Source: Hyphomicrobiales bacterium
GTDB taxonomy: Bacteria > Pseudomonadota > Alphaproteobacteria > Rhizobiales > Beijerinckiaceae
Length of the DNA stretch: 13,799 nt
Direction: 5' to 3'
Assembly (NCBI GenBank): GCA_028290595.1
Contig: JAQGJO010000064.1
Span: forward strand, 1 to 13,799
In this document: positions 1-6,835 of the stretch, piece after piece
Layout of the letters: every line of letters begins with the position of its first letter
How positions within the stretch are numbered: position 1 is the first letter of the stretch
Made by a program: the position numbers and the translations under genes
The notes under the pieces: model-generated
What the model saw: only the letters and a program-made list of their open reading frames with translations
Database searches by the model: none
What the model was told of the DNA's origin: nothing

Positions 1-1295
1 ACGCGAGCGAGAACGCCAACGTGCAGCGCCTGCGCGAACGCGGCGCGAAAATTTTCATCGGCCACAGCGCCGACCATCTCGGCAAGGCCGAGGTGCTGGT
101 GGTGTCGACCGCGATCCGCCGCGACAATCCGGAACTGGTTGCCGCGCGCGAACGGCGTATCCCCGTCGTGCGGCGCGCCGAAATGCTGGCCGAACTGATG
201 CGCCTTAAGCGCTCGGTCGCGGTAGCGGGCACCCACGGTAAAACGACGACGACCTCAATCGTCGCCACTCTGCTCGATGCGGGCGGCTTCGATCCGACCG
301 TGATCAACGGCGGCATCATCAATGCCTACGGCACCAATGCGCGGCTCGGCGCTGGCGAATGGATGGTGGTGGAAGCGGACGAGAGCGACGGCACGTTTCT
401 GAAATTGCCGGCGGACGTGGTGGTCGTGACCAATATCGACGCCGAACATCTCGATCATTTCCAGACCTTCGATGCGATCAAGGATGCGTTTCGCGCCATG
501 GTCGAAAATCTGCCGTTCTATGGCTTCGCAGTGATGTGCCTCGACCATCCGACGGTGCAGGAACTCGTCGGCCGGATCGAAGACCGGCGCGTCATTACCT
601 ATGGCGTCAATCCGCAAGCCGACGTGCGGTTGCTCGATATCGACCTGGTCGATGGCAGCTCGCGCTTCAACGTACTGGTGCGCGATCGGAAGACATCGCA
701 GGCGACCTATCTCGAAAATCTGGTCATGCCGATGCCGGGCCATCACAATGCGCTCAACGCCACGGCTGCGATCGCGGTTGCCTATGAGCTCGGCGTCGAT
801 ATCGCCACCATCGTCAAGGGGCTGGCTTCGTTCGGTGGCGTCAAGCGGCGCTTCACCAAGACCGGCGAATGGAACGGCGCGCAGATTTTCGACGACTACG
901 GCCATCATCCGGTCGAGATCGCCGCCGTGCTGCGCGCGGCGCGCGCCTCGACGAAGAGCAAGGTCATCGCCGTGGTGCAGCCGCACCGCTACAGCCGCCT
1001 GCAGTCTTTGTTCAACGACTTCGCCGCATGCTTCAACGATGCAGACTACGTCATCGTCGCGGATGTCTATGCGGCCGGCGAAAAGCCGATCGAAGGCGCC
1101 GACAAGGCCGGGCTCGTGGCGGCGGCGAAGGCGCATGGCCATCGCAATGTGATGGCGCTCGAATCTCATACTGTGCTTGCCGAAACGATCGCGGCCATTG
1201 CCGGACCCGGCGATTACATCGTCCTGCTCGGCGCCGGCAATATCACGCAATGGGCGGCGGCGCTGCCGGCCGAGCTTGCTGCGCTGAAAGGTTGA
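1..1295 (+). CDS. murC: UDP-N-acetylmuramate--L-alanine ligase (MurC), 5' end missing
   Basis: Cytoplasmic Mur ligase that uses ATP to join L-Ala to UDP-MurNAc, the first amino-acid addition of murein precursor synthesis. The reading frame is open from base 3 and gives 430 residues up to the TGA at 1293-1295. The first visible residues ([11 protein letters not shown]) match the end of the N-terminal UDP-binding Rossmann region, so roughly 35-40 residues lie outside the window; the GTG at 21 is internal, not the start. The ATP-binding P-loop [10 protein letters not shown] is present, with its Lys codon at 240-242. It is followed by the Mur-ligase motifs EADESDGTF and [10 protein letters not shown] in the central domain, and by [10 protein letters not shown] and QPHRYSR in the C-terminal part. 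DDYGHHP separates MurC from MurD, MurE and MurF. The amidotransferase gene starts 8 bp after the stop, indicating one operon. Identification is very secure. Confidence 0.97.
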   Translation, partial: ASENANVQRLRERGAKIFIGHSADHLGKAEVLVVSTAIRRDNPELVAARERRIPVVRRAEMLAELMRLKRSVAVAGTHGKTTTTSIVATLLDAGGFDPTVINGGIINAYGTNARLGAGEWMVVEADESDGTFLKLPADVVVVTNIDAEHLDHFQTFDAIKDAFRAMVENLPFYGFAVMCLDHPTVQELVGRIEDRRVITYGVNPQADVRLLDIDLVDGSSRFNVLVRDRKTSQATYLENLVMPMPGHHNALNATAAIAVAYELGVDIATIVKGLASFGGVKRRFTKTGEWNGAQIFDDYGHHPVEIAAVLRAARASTKSKVIAVVQPHRYSRLQSLFNDFAACFNDADYVIVADVYAAGEKPIEGADKAGLVAAAKAHGHRNVMALESHTVLAETIAAIAGPGDYIVLLGAGNITQWAAALPAELAALKG

Positions 1296-1302
1296 ATGGC
1301 CC

Positions 1303-2001
1303 ATGCGCCGCTGCATCGCTCTTCGGCATGTCGCGTTCGAGGACCTCGGCATATTAAGCGATCTCGTCGCGGCGCGAGGCTATAGCGTGCGCGATCAGCA
1401 GGCCGGCATCGACGCGCTTGATGCGAACGCATTTGTTGAAGACGATCTCGCTATTGTTCTCGGCGGACCGATCGGTGTTTATGAAACCGATGCCTATCCT
1501 TTCCTCGGTCCGGAAATAGCTGCCATCCGTGCGCGTCTCGCAGCCGGTCGTCCGACCTTGGGGATTTGTCTTGGCGCGCAACTGATGGCAGCAGCGCTTG
1601 GCGCATCCGTCGGGCCTGGAAGCGAGAAGGAAATCGGCTATGGTCCGGTGACGCTGACTGAGGCCGGCGCGACGTCGGTGCTTGCGGCGCTGGACGGTGT
1701 CCACGTTCTGCACTGGCACGGCGACAATCTGGATTTGCCCGAACAGGCCGTGCGGCTTGCGTCTACGCCGGCATGTCCGACGCAAGCCTTCGCCATTGGC
1801 GCGAATATTCTCGGCCTGCAATTCCATCTGGAAGCGCGGCCCGACCGAATCGAAAAATGGCTGATCGGCCATGCGGTGGAACTGGCCAAGGCCGGGATCG
1901 ATCCGCGTGACATCAGGCATCAGGCCCAGGCCTTTGGGTCATCCACTTTGCGTGCCGGAACCGAGATTTTCTCAGCGTGGCTCGATGGGATTTCCGCATG
2001 A
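1303..2001 (+). CDS. Stand-alone class I glutamine amidotransferase (GMP synthase-like), target unknown
   Basis: The 232-residue protein is a single class I GATase domain. The nucleophile elbow GICLGAQ places the catalytic Cys at residue 89, and QFHLE gives His175 and Glu177, so the Cys-His-Glu triad is complete. The early GGPIGVY (54-60) is the usual oxyanion strand. No synthetase or ATP-pyrophosphatase domain is attached, so it is not GMP synthase itself. It resembles the YfeJ-type group of free amidotransferase-like proteins, which hydrolyse glutamine or gamma-glutamyl compounds, or pass ammonia to a separate partner. The start is ATG 1303 with AAAGG at 1287-1291. Its stop overlaps the murB start by four bases (ATGA), so translation is probably coupled. 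Codons ATA-TTA at 1351-1356 and another ATA near 1516 are rare for this region. A role in murein or nucleotide-sugar metabolism is only suggested by position; the substrate cannot be read from sequence. Confidence 0.85.
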   Translation: MRRCIALRHVAFEDLGILSDLVAARGYSVRDQQAGIDALDANAFVEDDLAIVLGGPIGVYETDAYPFLGPEIAAIRARLAAGRPTLGICLGAQLMAAALGASVGPGSEKEIGYGPVTLTEAGATSVLAALDGVHVLHWHGDNLDLPEQAVRLASTPACPTQAFAIGANILGLQFHLEARPDRIEKWLIGHAVELAKAGIDPRDIRHQAQAFGSSTLRAGTEIFSAWLDGISA

Positions 2002-2942
2002 GCTTTCAGGACATCACCAAGGACATCGTCGAACGGGCGCCGAACCTGCGCGGCCGTCTCGTCGCCAATCAGCCGCTGGCGCCCTTCACCTGGTTTCGTG
2101 TCGGTGGCGAAGCCCAGGTTCTGTTCGCGCCGGCCGATGAAGCCGATCTCGCCTATTTTCTGAAGATGTTGCCGCGCGAGATTGCCGTCACGGCGGTCGG
2201 CCTTGGCTCCAATCTCATCGTGCGCGACGGCGGTGTCGAAGGTGTCGTCGTCAAGCTCGGCGGCAAGGGCTTCGGCGAGGTCACCGCGCTCGACGGTCAT
2301 CGCCTGCGGTCGGGCACGGCGGTTCCCGACATGCATCTGGCACGGGTCGCTGCCGGCGCCGGCATCGACGGACTGGCCTTCTACCGTGGCATTCCCGGCT
2401 CCATCGGCGGTGCGCTGCGGATGAACGCCGGCGCCCATGGCGGTGAGACCACCGATGTGCTCGTCGAGGCGCGCGGCGTCGATCGCAATGGCGATATTCA
2501 CGCCTACAGCCATGCCGACATGGGCTTTTCCTATCGCCATTGCGACGTGCCGGAAGACGTCATCTTCACCAGCGCGGTGTTTCAGGGCAGGCCCGGCAAG
2601 CCGGAGGACATCACCGCCGAAATGGATCGCATCACCGCGGCGCGCGAGGCGTCGCAGCCGATCCGCGAGAAGACCGGCGGATCGACCTTCGCCAATCCAA
2701 AGCCGCAAAGCGCGTGGAAAGTCATTGACGCAGCCGGCTGTCGCGGGCTCAGAATAGGCGATGCGCAGGTCAGCGAAATGCACTGCAATTTTCTGATCAA
2801 CCGCGGCAGCGCCACGGCTGCCGATATCGAGGGTCTCGGCGAGGAAGTACGCCGCCGGGTGAAGGCCAATTCGGACATCGAGCTGCGCTGGGAAATCCGC
2901 CGCATCGGCAATCCCGCGCCCACACCGGAGCAGATCACATGA
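1998..2942 (+). CDS. murB: UDP-N-acetylenolpyruvoylglucosamine reductase (MurB)
   Basis: FAD-dependent cytoplasmic enzyme that reduces UDP-GlcNAc-enolpyruvate with NADPH to UDP-MurNAc, the step before MurC. The 314-residue protein starts with the FAD-binding PCMH fold: TWFRVGG (31-37), [12 protein letters not shown] (68-79) and the flavin loop [20 protein letters not shown] (131-150). The C-terminal MurB domain follows. Expected active-site residues are present: Arg180 in FSYR, Ser229 in GGSTFANP (proton donor) and Glu299 in RWEIRRIG. I chose ATG 1998 over the in-frame GTG at 1977. It makes the ATGA overlap with the amidotransferase stop, has GGGA at 1987-1990 seven bases upstream, and fits the normal family start. 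The stop overlaps the cupin ATG by four bases. Identification is secure. Confidence 0.97.
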   Translation: MSFQDITKDIVERAPNLRGRLVANQPLAPFTWFRVGGEAQVLFAPADEADLAYFLKMLPREIAVTAVGLGSNLIVRDGGVEGVVVKLGGKGFGEVTALDGHRLRSGTAVPDMHLARVAAGAGIDGLAFYRGIPGSIGGALRMNAGAHGGETTDVLVEARGVDRNGDIHAYSHADMGFSYRHCDVPEDVIFTSAVFQGRPGKPEDITAEMDRITAAREASQPIREKTGGSTFANPKPQSAWKVIDAAGCRGLRIGDAQVSEMHCNFLINRGSATAADIEGLGEEVRRRVKANSDIELRWEIRRIGNPAPTPEQIT

Positions 2943-3421
2943 GCGAGAACAAGCCGCACGATCATGCCGAGCCGCGCTGGAAGCATGATGGCGTGAGAGT
3001 CATTCCCGGCAATTCTCTCGACGGCAATGTGCCGTCGACGCCGGGCATGGACCGCAAGGCTGCCATCGATTTCGCCCGCGCCGGCGCACAGAAGCTGTGG
3101 GCGGGCACGGTGACGATCCATCCGGATGCCAAGACCGGCGCGCATCATCACGGCCATCTTGAGAGCGTTATCTTTGTGGTGCGCGGCAAGGCACGCATGC
3201 GCTGGGGTGACAAGCTTGAGTTCACCGCCGAGGCGGGGCCGGGCGATTTCATCTTCGTGCCGCCCTATGTGCCGCACCAGGAGATCAACGCCAGCCGCGA
3301 CGAGGTGCTGGAATGCGTGCTGGTGCGCAGCGACGGCCAGGCGGTGGCGATCAATCTCGACATCGAGCCGATCGAAAAGCCGGAAACGGTCAAGTGGATC
3401 GATCCCGTGCATAGGGAATAG
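2939..3421 (+). CDS. Small single-domain cupin protein, function unknown
   Basis: The 160-residue protein has one cupin beta-barrel. Motif 1 is [17 protein letters not shown] (67-83), with His69, His71 or His73 and Glu75 as likely metal ligands. Motif 2 is [16 protein letters not shown] (102-117), with His113 as the remaining ligand, so a divalent-metal site looks intact. The N-terminal 50 residues are polar and carry no signal peptide, suggesting a cytoplasmic protein. Start ATG 2939 overlaps the murB stop (ATGA), with GGAG at 2927-2930, so it is translationally coupled to murB and is last in the mur block. Small cupins include sugar-phosphate isomerases, dioxygenases and binding proteins, and nothing here decides among them. 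An RmlC-like or mannose-6-phosphate-isomerase-like family is the most likely annotation. A role with murein sugars is only suggested by position. Confidence 0.85.
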   Translation: MSENKPHDHAEPRWKHDGVRVIPGNSLDGNVPSTPGMDRKAAIDFARAGAQKLWAGTVTIHPDAKTGAHHHGHLESVIFVVRGKARMRWGDKLEFTAEAGPGDFIFVPPYVPHQEINASRDEVLECVLVRSDGQAVAINLDIEPIEKPETVKWIDPVHRE

Positions 3422-3435
3422 GCCTTGGGAATAGG
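3414..3435 (+). repeat. Direct repeat GGGAATAGG x2 at the end of the cupin gene
   Basis: GGGAATAGG occurs at 3414-3422 and again at 3427-3435, separated by CCTT (13-bp period). The first copy contains the cupin stop codon TAG (3419-3421). It may be a small tandem duplication or a paired binding site; there is no direct evidence of function. Confidence 0.6.
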
Positions 3436-3538
3436 TCGTTCACGGAAAATTTCCATTTCGTTAACCAAGTCGTAGCCGCATTCGGCGAAATTGTTCTTGA
3501 ACGATTCGCCGCAGGGCGAAGGCGTCGGAGAGCTATAA
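3422..3538 (+). promoter_or_regulatory. cupin-ddl intergenic region, candidate ddl promoter with CtrA-like motif
   Basis: This 117-bp gap is the only substantial break between murC and ftsZ apart from the ftsA-ftsZ gap, so a ddl promoter is plausible here. It contains TTTC-N7-TTAACC (3450-3466), whose right half matches the alphaproteobacterial CtrA box TTAA-N7-TTAAC while the left half has two mismatches. It also holds a GGAAA-A-TTTCC inverted repeat (3444-3454) and an imperfect hairpin with arms GGCGAA (3484-3489) and TTCGCC (3505-3510). A GANTC (CcrM-type) site lies at 3503-3507. I could not find a convincing -35/-10 pair. The ddl ribosome-binding site is GGAG at 3527-3530. Confidence 0.3.
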
Positions 3539-4462
3539 ATGTCTAAACACGTCGCCGTCCTGATGGGCGGCTGGTCTTCCGAGCGCGAAGTCTCGCTGAA
3601 TTCGGGCAATGCCTGCGCCAAGGCGCTGGAAAGCGTCGGTTATCAGGTCACCCGCGTCGATGTGGATCGCGATATTTCGACCCGCTTAAGCGAACTGCGC
3701 CCCGACGTCGCCTTCAACGCCTTGCATGGGCCGGACGGCGAGGGCGGCACCATCCAGGGCATTCTCGAGGTCCTGCGCATCCCTTACACCCATTCCGGCG
3801 TGCTCTCCTCGGCGCTCGCCATGGACAAGGTCATGGCAAAAACCGTCATGGCGGCGGCCGGCATCCCGGTTCCCAGGGGCATGGTCGTTAACCGTTTCGA
3901 CGCAGCGCGGACACATGTGTTAACGCCGCCGTACGTGCTGAAACCGATCGCCGAGGGGTCTTCTTACGGGGTCTTCATCGTCACTGCCGACCAGCCGCAT
4001 CCGCCCCAGGAACTGACCCGCGAGGACTGGAAATACGGCGATGAAATCCTTGCAGAATCATTTGTCGGCGGACGGGAGCTGACCTGCGCCGTGATGGGCG
4101 ATCGGGCGCTGGATGTCATCGATATCCGCGCCGCAGACGGCGGCTGGTACGACTACAACGCGAAATATGCAAAAGGTGGATCAATTCACATCCTCCCGGC
4201 GAAAATTAAAGGAAATATTTACCTAACGATTCAACAGTTGTCGTTAAGGGCACATAAAGCTCTTGGATGCCGTGGCGTGAGCCGCAGCGATCTTCGTTAC
4301 GACGATGGACCCGGGGGGACCGGCGAATTGGTCGTACTGGAGGTCAATACCCAGCCGGGTATGACCGAGACCTCTCTTGTGCCCGAACTCGCGGCATATG
4401 CCGGTTTTTCGTTCGGTGAGCTTGTTCAATGGATGGTGGAAGACGCCTCCTGCGACCGGTAG
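3539..4462 (+). CDS. ddl: D-alanine--D-alanine ligase (Ddl)
   Basis: Cytoplasmic ATP-grasp ligase that joins two D-Ala; MurF then adds the dipeptide to the murein precursor. The 307-residue length equals that of DdlB proteins. Key positions follow the E. coli DdlB pattern: Glu15 in GGWSSEREVSLNSG, His63 in ALHGPDGEGG, the Ser pair 141-142 in EGSSYG, Tyr210 in NAKYAKGG and Arg249 in SRSDLR. The metal ligands are Asp251, Glu268 and Asn270 in LEVNTQPGMT, followed by the SLVP motif. Start ATG 3539 has GGAG (3527-3530) eight bases upstream. The gene holds an unusual number of TTAA sites and a 33% GC stretch at 4201-4260. It overlaps ftsQ by 34 bp. The symbol ddlB is equally usable. Confidence 0.96.
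   Translation: MSKHVAVLMGGWSSEREVSLNSGNACAKALESVGYQVTRVDVDRDISTRLSELRPDVAFNALHGPDGEGGTIQGILEVLRIPYTHSGVLSSALAMDKVMAKTVMAAAGIPVPRGMVVNRFDAARTHVLTPPYVLKPIAEGSSYGVFIVTADQPHPPQELTREDWKYGDEILAESFVGGRELTCAVMGDRALDVIDIRAADGGWYDYNAKYAKGGSIHILPAKIKGNIYLTIQQLSLRAHKALGCRGVSRSDLRYDDGPGGTGELVVLEVNTQPGMTETSLVPELAAYAGFSFGELVQWMVEDASCDR
3686..4247 (+). promoter_or_regulatory. TTAA-rich segment inside ddl, candidate CtrA-controlled ftsQA promoter region
   Basis: TTAA occurs at 3686, 3888, 3920, 4206 and 4244; those at 3888 and 3920 are followed by C (TTAAC) and lie 32 bp apart, about three helical turns. In Caulobacter, ftsQA is activated by CtrA, which reads TTAA half-sites. I infer a similar internal promoter here. 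No TTAA-N7-TTAA full site is present, so this is a candidate only. Confidence 0.25.
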
Positions 4463-5421
4463 GGGAGGTTCTTACCTCTTTGGCGCCCGCAACCCAGGTT
4501 GCGGCGGCCGGGATGCATGTAAGCGGGAAAAGCGTTGCGATCGTGCCGCGTCGGCTGCCGGCTGTGCGGACGCGCCGTCGCGCGCGTCGTGGCGACACGC
4601 TTGGGCGCATCTACGCCATCGTCATCAGGCGCGGGTTCGGCACCCTGCTCGTGCTCGTCTTCGCGGCTTTCGTGGGCATTTACGGTTCTGTGCGTGGCGG
4701 CGGCTATGACGCCTTCGTTGCCGACAACGGCAGCGTGCCCGATACCGTCGCCCGCATCTTCGGTTTTGGTCTGCAGGCCATCACGATCACCGGCCAGCGC
4801 GAACTCACCACACCGGAAATCCTCGCCGCGAGCGGCGTCAGCGAACGCAATTCGCTGCTGTTCATCAACGCCGCGCAGATGCGCGACAACCTGAAGAAAC
4901 TGCCGCTGGTCGAGCAGGCCAGCGTCCGCAAGCTCTACCCTGACCGTCTGCTGATCGACGTGACCGAGCGCGGCGCCAATGCCCTGTGGCAGAAGGACGG
5001 CGATGTTGCCGTTGTTGCCGCCGACGGCACGGTGATCGACGCGGTGAAGGACGATCGCTTCGCGCATCTGCCGTTCGTCGTCGGCGAGGGCGCCAACAAG
5101 CGGGTCGGCGAATATCTCAAGATCGTCGAGGCGGCGGGCGAAATGCGCTCGAAAATCCGCGCCGGCGTTCTCATCTCGCAGCGGCGGTGGAACCTGAAAT
5201 TGAATTCCGGCATAGACGTCAAGCTTCCCGAGCAGTCGCCGGAGATCGCGGTCTCCAAGCTCGCCAGCCTGGAGCGTGATTATCGCGTGCTCGAAAAGGA
5301 CATCATCACGGTCGATTTGCGCGTTCCGGGTAAACTCGTCGTCCGTCTTTCCGAAGACGCGGCGGCGCAGCGTGCGGAGGCTCTCGCCAAGAAACCCTCG
5401 CCCAAAAGGGGTCCGGCATGA
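4429..5421 (+). CDS. ftsQ: Cell division protein FtsQ
   Basis: Bitopic inner-membrane protein of the FtsQLB subcomplex, which links the Z-ring to septal murein synthesis. The 330-residue protein has an Arg-rich cytoplasmic tail (residues 1-68), one membrane segment (about 70-88, GTLLVLVFAAFVGIYG) and a periplasmic POTRA domain (about 115-182). The POTRA contains ITGQRELTTPEI, SLLFINAAQMRDNLKKLP and VRKLYPDRLLIDVTER. The beta-rich FtsQ domain follows (about 188-306), with a short Lys/Pro tail. Start ATG 4429 has GGTGAG (4415-4420) upstream and gives the MDGG beginning I associate with rhizobial FtsQ. ATG 4513 is a possible later start. The gene begins 34 bp inside ddl and its stop overlaps ftsA (ATGA), so translation is likely coupled on both sides. 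Confidence 0.93.
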   Translation: MDGGRRLLRPVGEVLTSLAPATQVAAAGMHVSGKSVAIVPRRLPAVRTRRRARRGDTLGRIYAIVIRRGFGTLLVLVFAAFVGIYGSVRGGGYDAFVADNGSVPDTVARIFGFGLQAITITGQRELTTPEILAASGVSERNSLLFINAAQMRDNLKKLPLVEQASVRKLYPDRLLIDVTERGANALWQKDGDVAVVAADGTVIDAVKDDRFAHLPFVVGEGANKRVGEYLKIVEAAGEMRSKIRAGVLISQRRWNLKLNSGIDVKLPEQSPEIAVSKLASLERDYRVLEKDIITVDLRVPGKLVVRLSEDAAAQRAEALAKKPSPKRGPA

Positions 5422-6731
5422 GCGGCTATAGCGTTGCACCTCGCATCAAGCCATTGTCGGCGCGCAAGAGCGCCATTCTTTGCGTTCTCGATGTCGGCAC
5501 GTCGAAGGTCGCCTGCCTGATCGCACGCCTGGTGCCGGCCGAACAATCGGACGTTTTGCGCGGCCGTACGCACCGCTGCCGGATTCTGGGCATCGGCCAT
5601 CAGCGCTCGCGCGGCATGAAGGGCGGCGCGGTTGTCGATATGGACGAGGCCGAACAGGCGATCCGTCATGCGGTCGATGCGGCCGAACGCATGGCCGGCG
5701 TCCAGGTTGAAAGCGTCATCGTCAACATCACCGGCGGCCGCCTGACCTCGCATCGCTACAGCGCTGCCATCAACATCGGCGGCAACGCGGTCGGCGACTA
5801 CGAAATCCATCGCGTGCTCGAGGCCGCGGCCTCGCGCACGGCGGTCGACGGCCGCATGGTGCTGCATTCCCTGCCGACCAGCTTCTCGCTCGACGGCACG
5901 CAGCAGGTGCAGGACCCGATGGATATGATCGGCGACCAGCTCGGCGCCCATATGCATGTCATCAGTTCGGACATTGCGGCGGCGCGCAATCTCATGCTGG
6001 CGATCGAGCGCTGCCATCTCGACATCGAGGCGATGGTGGCGACGCCCTATGCGTCGGGACTTGCCGCGCTCGTCGACGACGAGGCGGATCTGGGCACCAC
6101 GGTCGTCGACCTTGGCGGCGGCACGACGTCGATGGCGATTTTCAGCGGCGGCCGGGTCGTGCATGTGGATGCTGTCGCCGTCGGCGGCAATCACATCACC
6201 ATGGACATTGCGCGCGGACTGACGATGCGCCTGGCCGACAGCGAGCGCCTGAAGACTTATTATGGCTCCTGCATTCCATCGGCGTCCGACGATCGCGAGA
6301 CGATTGCGGTGACGCATGTGGGTGACGATGCCGATCATCCGACCCATATGGCGAAGTCGCAACTGGTGCGCATCATCAAGCCGCGGGTCGAGGAAATCAT
6401 CGAACTCGTGCGCGACCGGCTCGCCGCCGCCGGCTATCCGCCGCAAGGTGGACAAATGATTTTGACGGGCGGCGCGAGCCAGCTCACGGGATTGCCCGAA
6501 CTGGTGCGCCGTCTGATTCCAGGCCAGGTCCGGCTCGGCCGTCCGCTTGGCGTGCAAGGACTTCCAGCGTCCGCCGACAATCCGGCGTTCGCTGCGGCGG
6601 TTGGGCTTCTTGTCTATCCGCAAGTCTCCGGCATCGAACATTTTGAACCGCGCGCGCGCGGTCTGATGCAGATGACCGGAACCGACGGCTATATCGGCAA
6701 TGTAGTGAACTGGTTGCGAAAGAACTTCTGA
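5418..6731 (+). CDS. ftsA: Cell division protein FtsA, actin-like Z-ring membrane anchor
   Basis: Actin/Hsp70-superfamily ATPase that tethers FtsZ polymers to the inner membrane and recruits later division proteins. The 437-residue protein has phosphate-1 LDVGTSKVACLIA (24-36), then the FtsA-specific 1C/SHS2 domain (about residues 100-180, including VNITGG). Phosphate-2 is VVDLGGGTTSMAIF (229-242) and the adenosine motif is ILTGGASQLTG (348-358). The C-terminal amphipathic tail GNVVNWLRKNF (427-437) is the expected membrane-targeting helix. Start ATG 5418 overlaps the ftsQ stop and has AAGGGG at 5406-5411. A 104-bp gap with a hairpin separates it from ftsZ. No missing motifs seen; identification is secure. 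Confidence 0.97.
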   Translation: MSGYSVAPRIKPLSARKSAILCVLDVGTSKVACLIARLVPAEQSDVLRGRTHRCRILGIGHQRSRGMKGGAVVDMDEAEQAIRHAVDAAERMAGVQVESVIVNITGGRLTSHRYSAAINIGGNAVGDYEIHRVLEAAASRTAVDGRMVLHSLPTSFSLDGTQQVQDPMDMIGDQLGAHMHVISSDIAAARNLMLAIERCHLDIEAMVATPYASGLAALVDDEADLGTTVVDLGGGTTSMAIFSGGRVVHVDAVAVGGNHITMDIARGLTMRLADSERLKTYYGSCIPSASDDRETIAVTHVGDDADHPTHMAKSQLVRIIKPRVEEIIELVRDRLAAAGYPPQGGQMILTGGASQLTGLPELVRRLIPGQVRLGRPLGVQGLPASADNPAFAAAVGLLVYPQVSGIEHFEPRARGLMQMTGTDGYIGNVVNWLRKNF

Positions 6732-6766
6732 CCGGATGCCGGCATGGTGCGGCAGCCATGTCCGGT
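6731..6766 (+). repeat. Hairpin in the ftsA-ftsZ gap
   Basis: ACCGGA (6731-6736) is the exact reverse complement of TCCGGT (6761-6766). Inside it, CATGG (6743-6747) pairs with CCATG (6756-6760) around an 8-nt loop. An alternative is CCGGCATGG (6739-6747) pairing with CCATG and CCGG, with one bulged base. There is no T-tract, so it is not an ordinary terminator. It begins at the last base of the ftsA stop codon and may act in RNA processing or in setting the FtsA:FtsZ ratio. Confidence 0.5.
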
Positions 6767-6825
6767 AGACGGAACGAGCAAACGACGAATTGAATGAAAC
6801 CCGGGCGCGCGGCGTCCAAATATGT

Positions 6826-6829
6826 GAGG
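6826..6829 (+). promoter_or_regulatory. Ribosome-binding site fixing the ftsZ start
   Basis: GAGG lies six bases before ATG 6836. The in-frame ATG at 6794 has no comparable site and would add 14 residues ([14 protein letters not shown]) foreign to the FtsZ family, so 6836 is the preferred start. Confidence 0.65.
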
Positions 6830-6835
6830 CCAAAA

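Noticed and set aside
1977..1997. GTG 1977 as an upstream start for murB
   Set aside because: It would add seven residues not typical of MurB and deepen the overlap; ATG 1998 has a ribosome site and an ATGA overlap.
5280..6833. 517-codon open frame on the - strand opposite ftsA
   Set aside because: Same antisense shadow effect; low-complexity Arg/His-rich product and no recognisable motif.
6794..6835. ATG 6794 as the ftsZ start
   Set aside because: It adds 14 basic residues unknown in FtsZ; ATG 6836 has GAGG at six bases and gives the family N-terminus.
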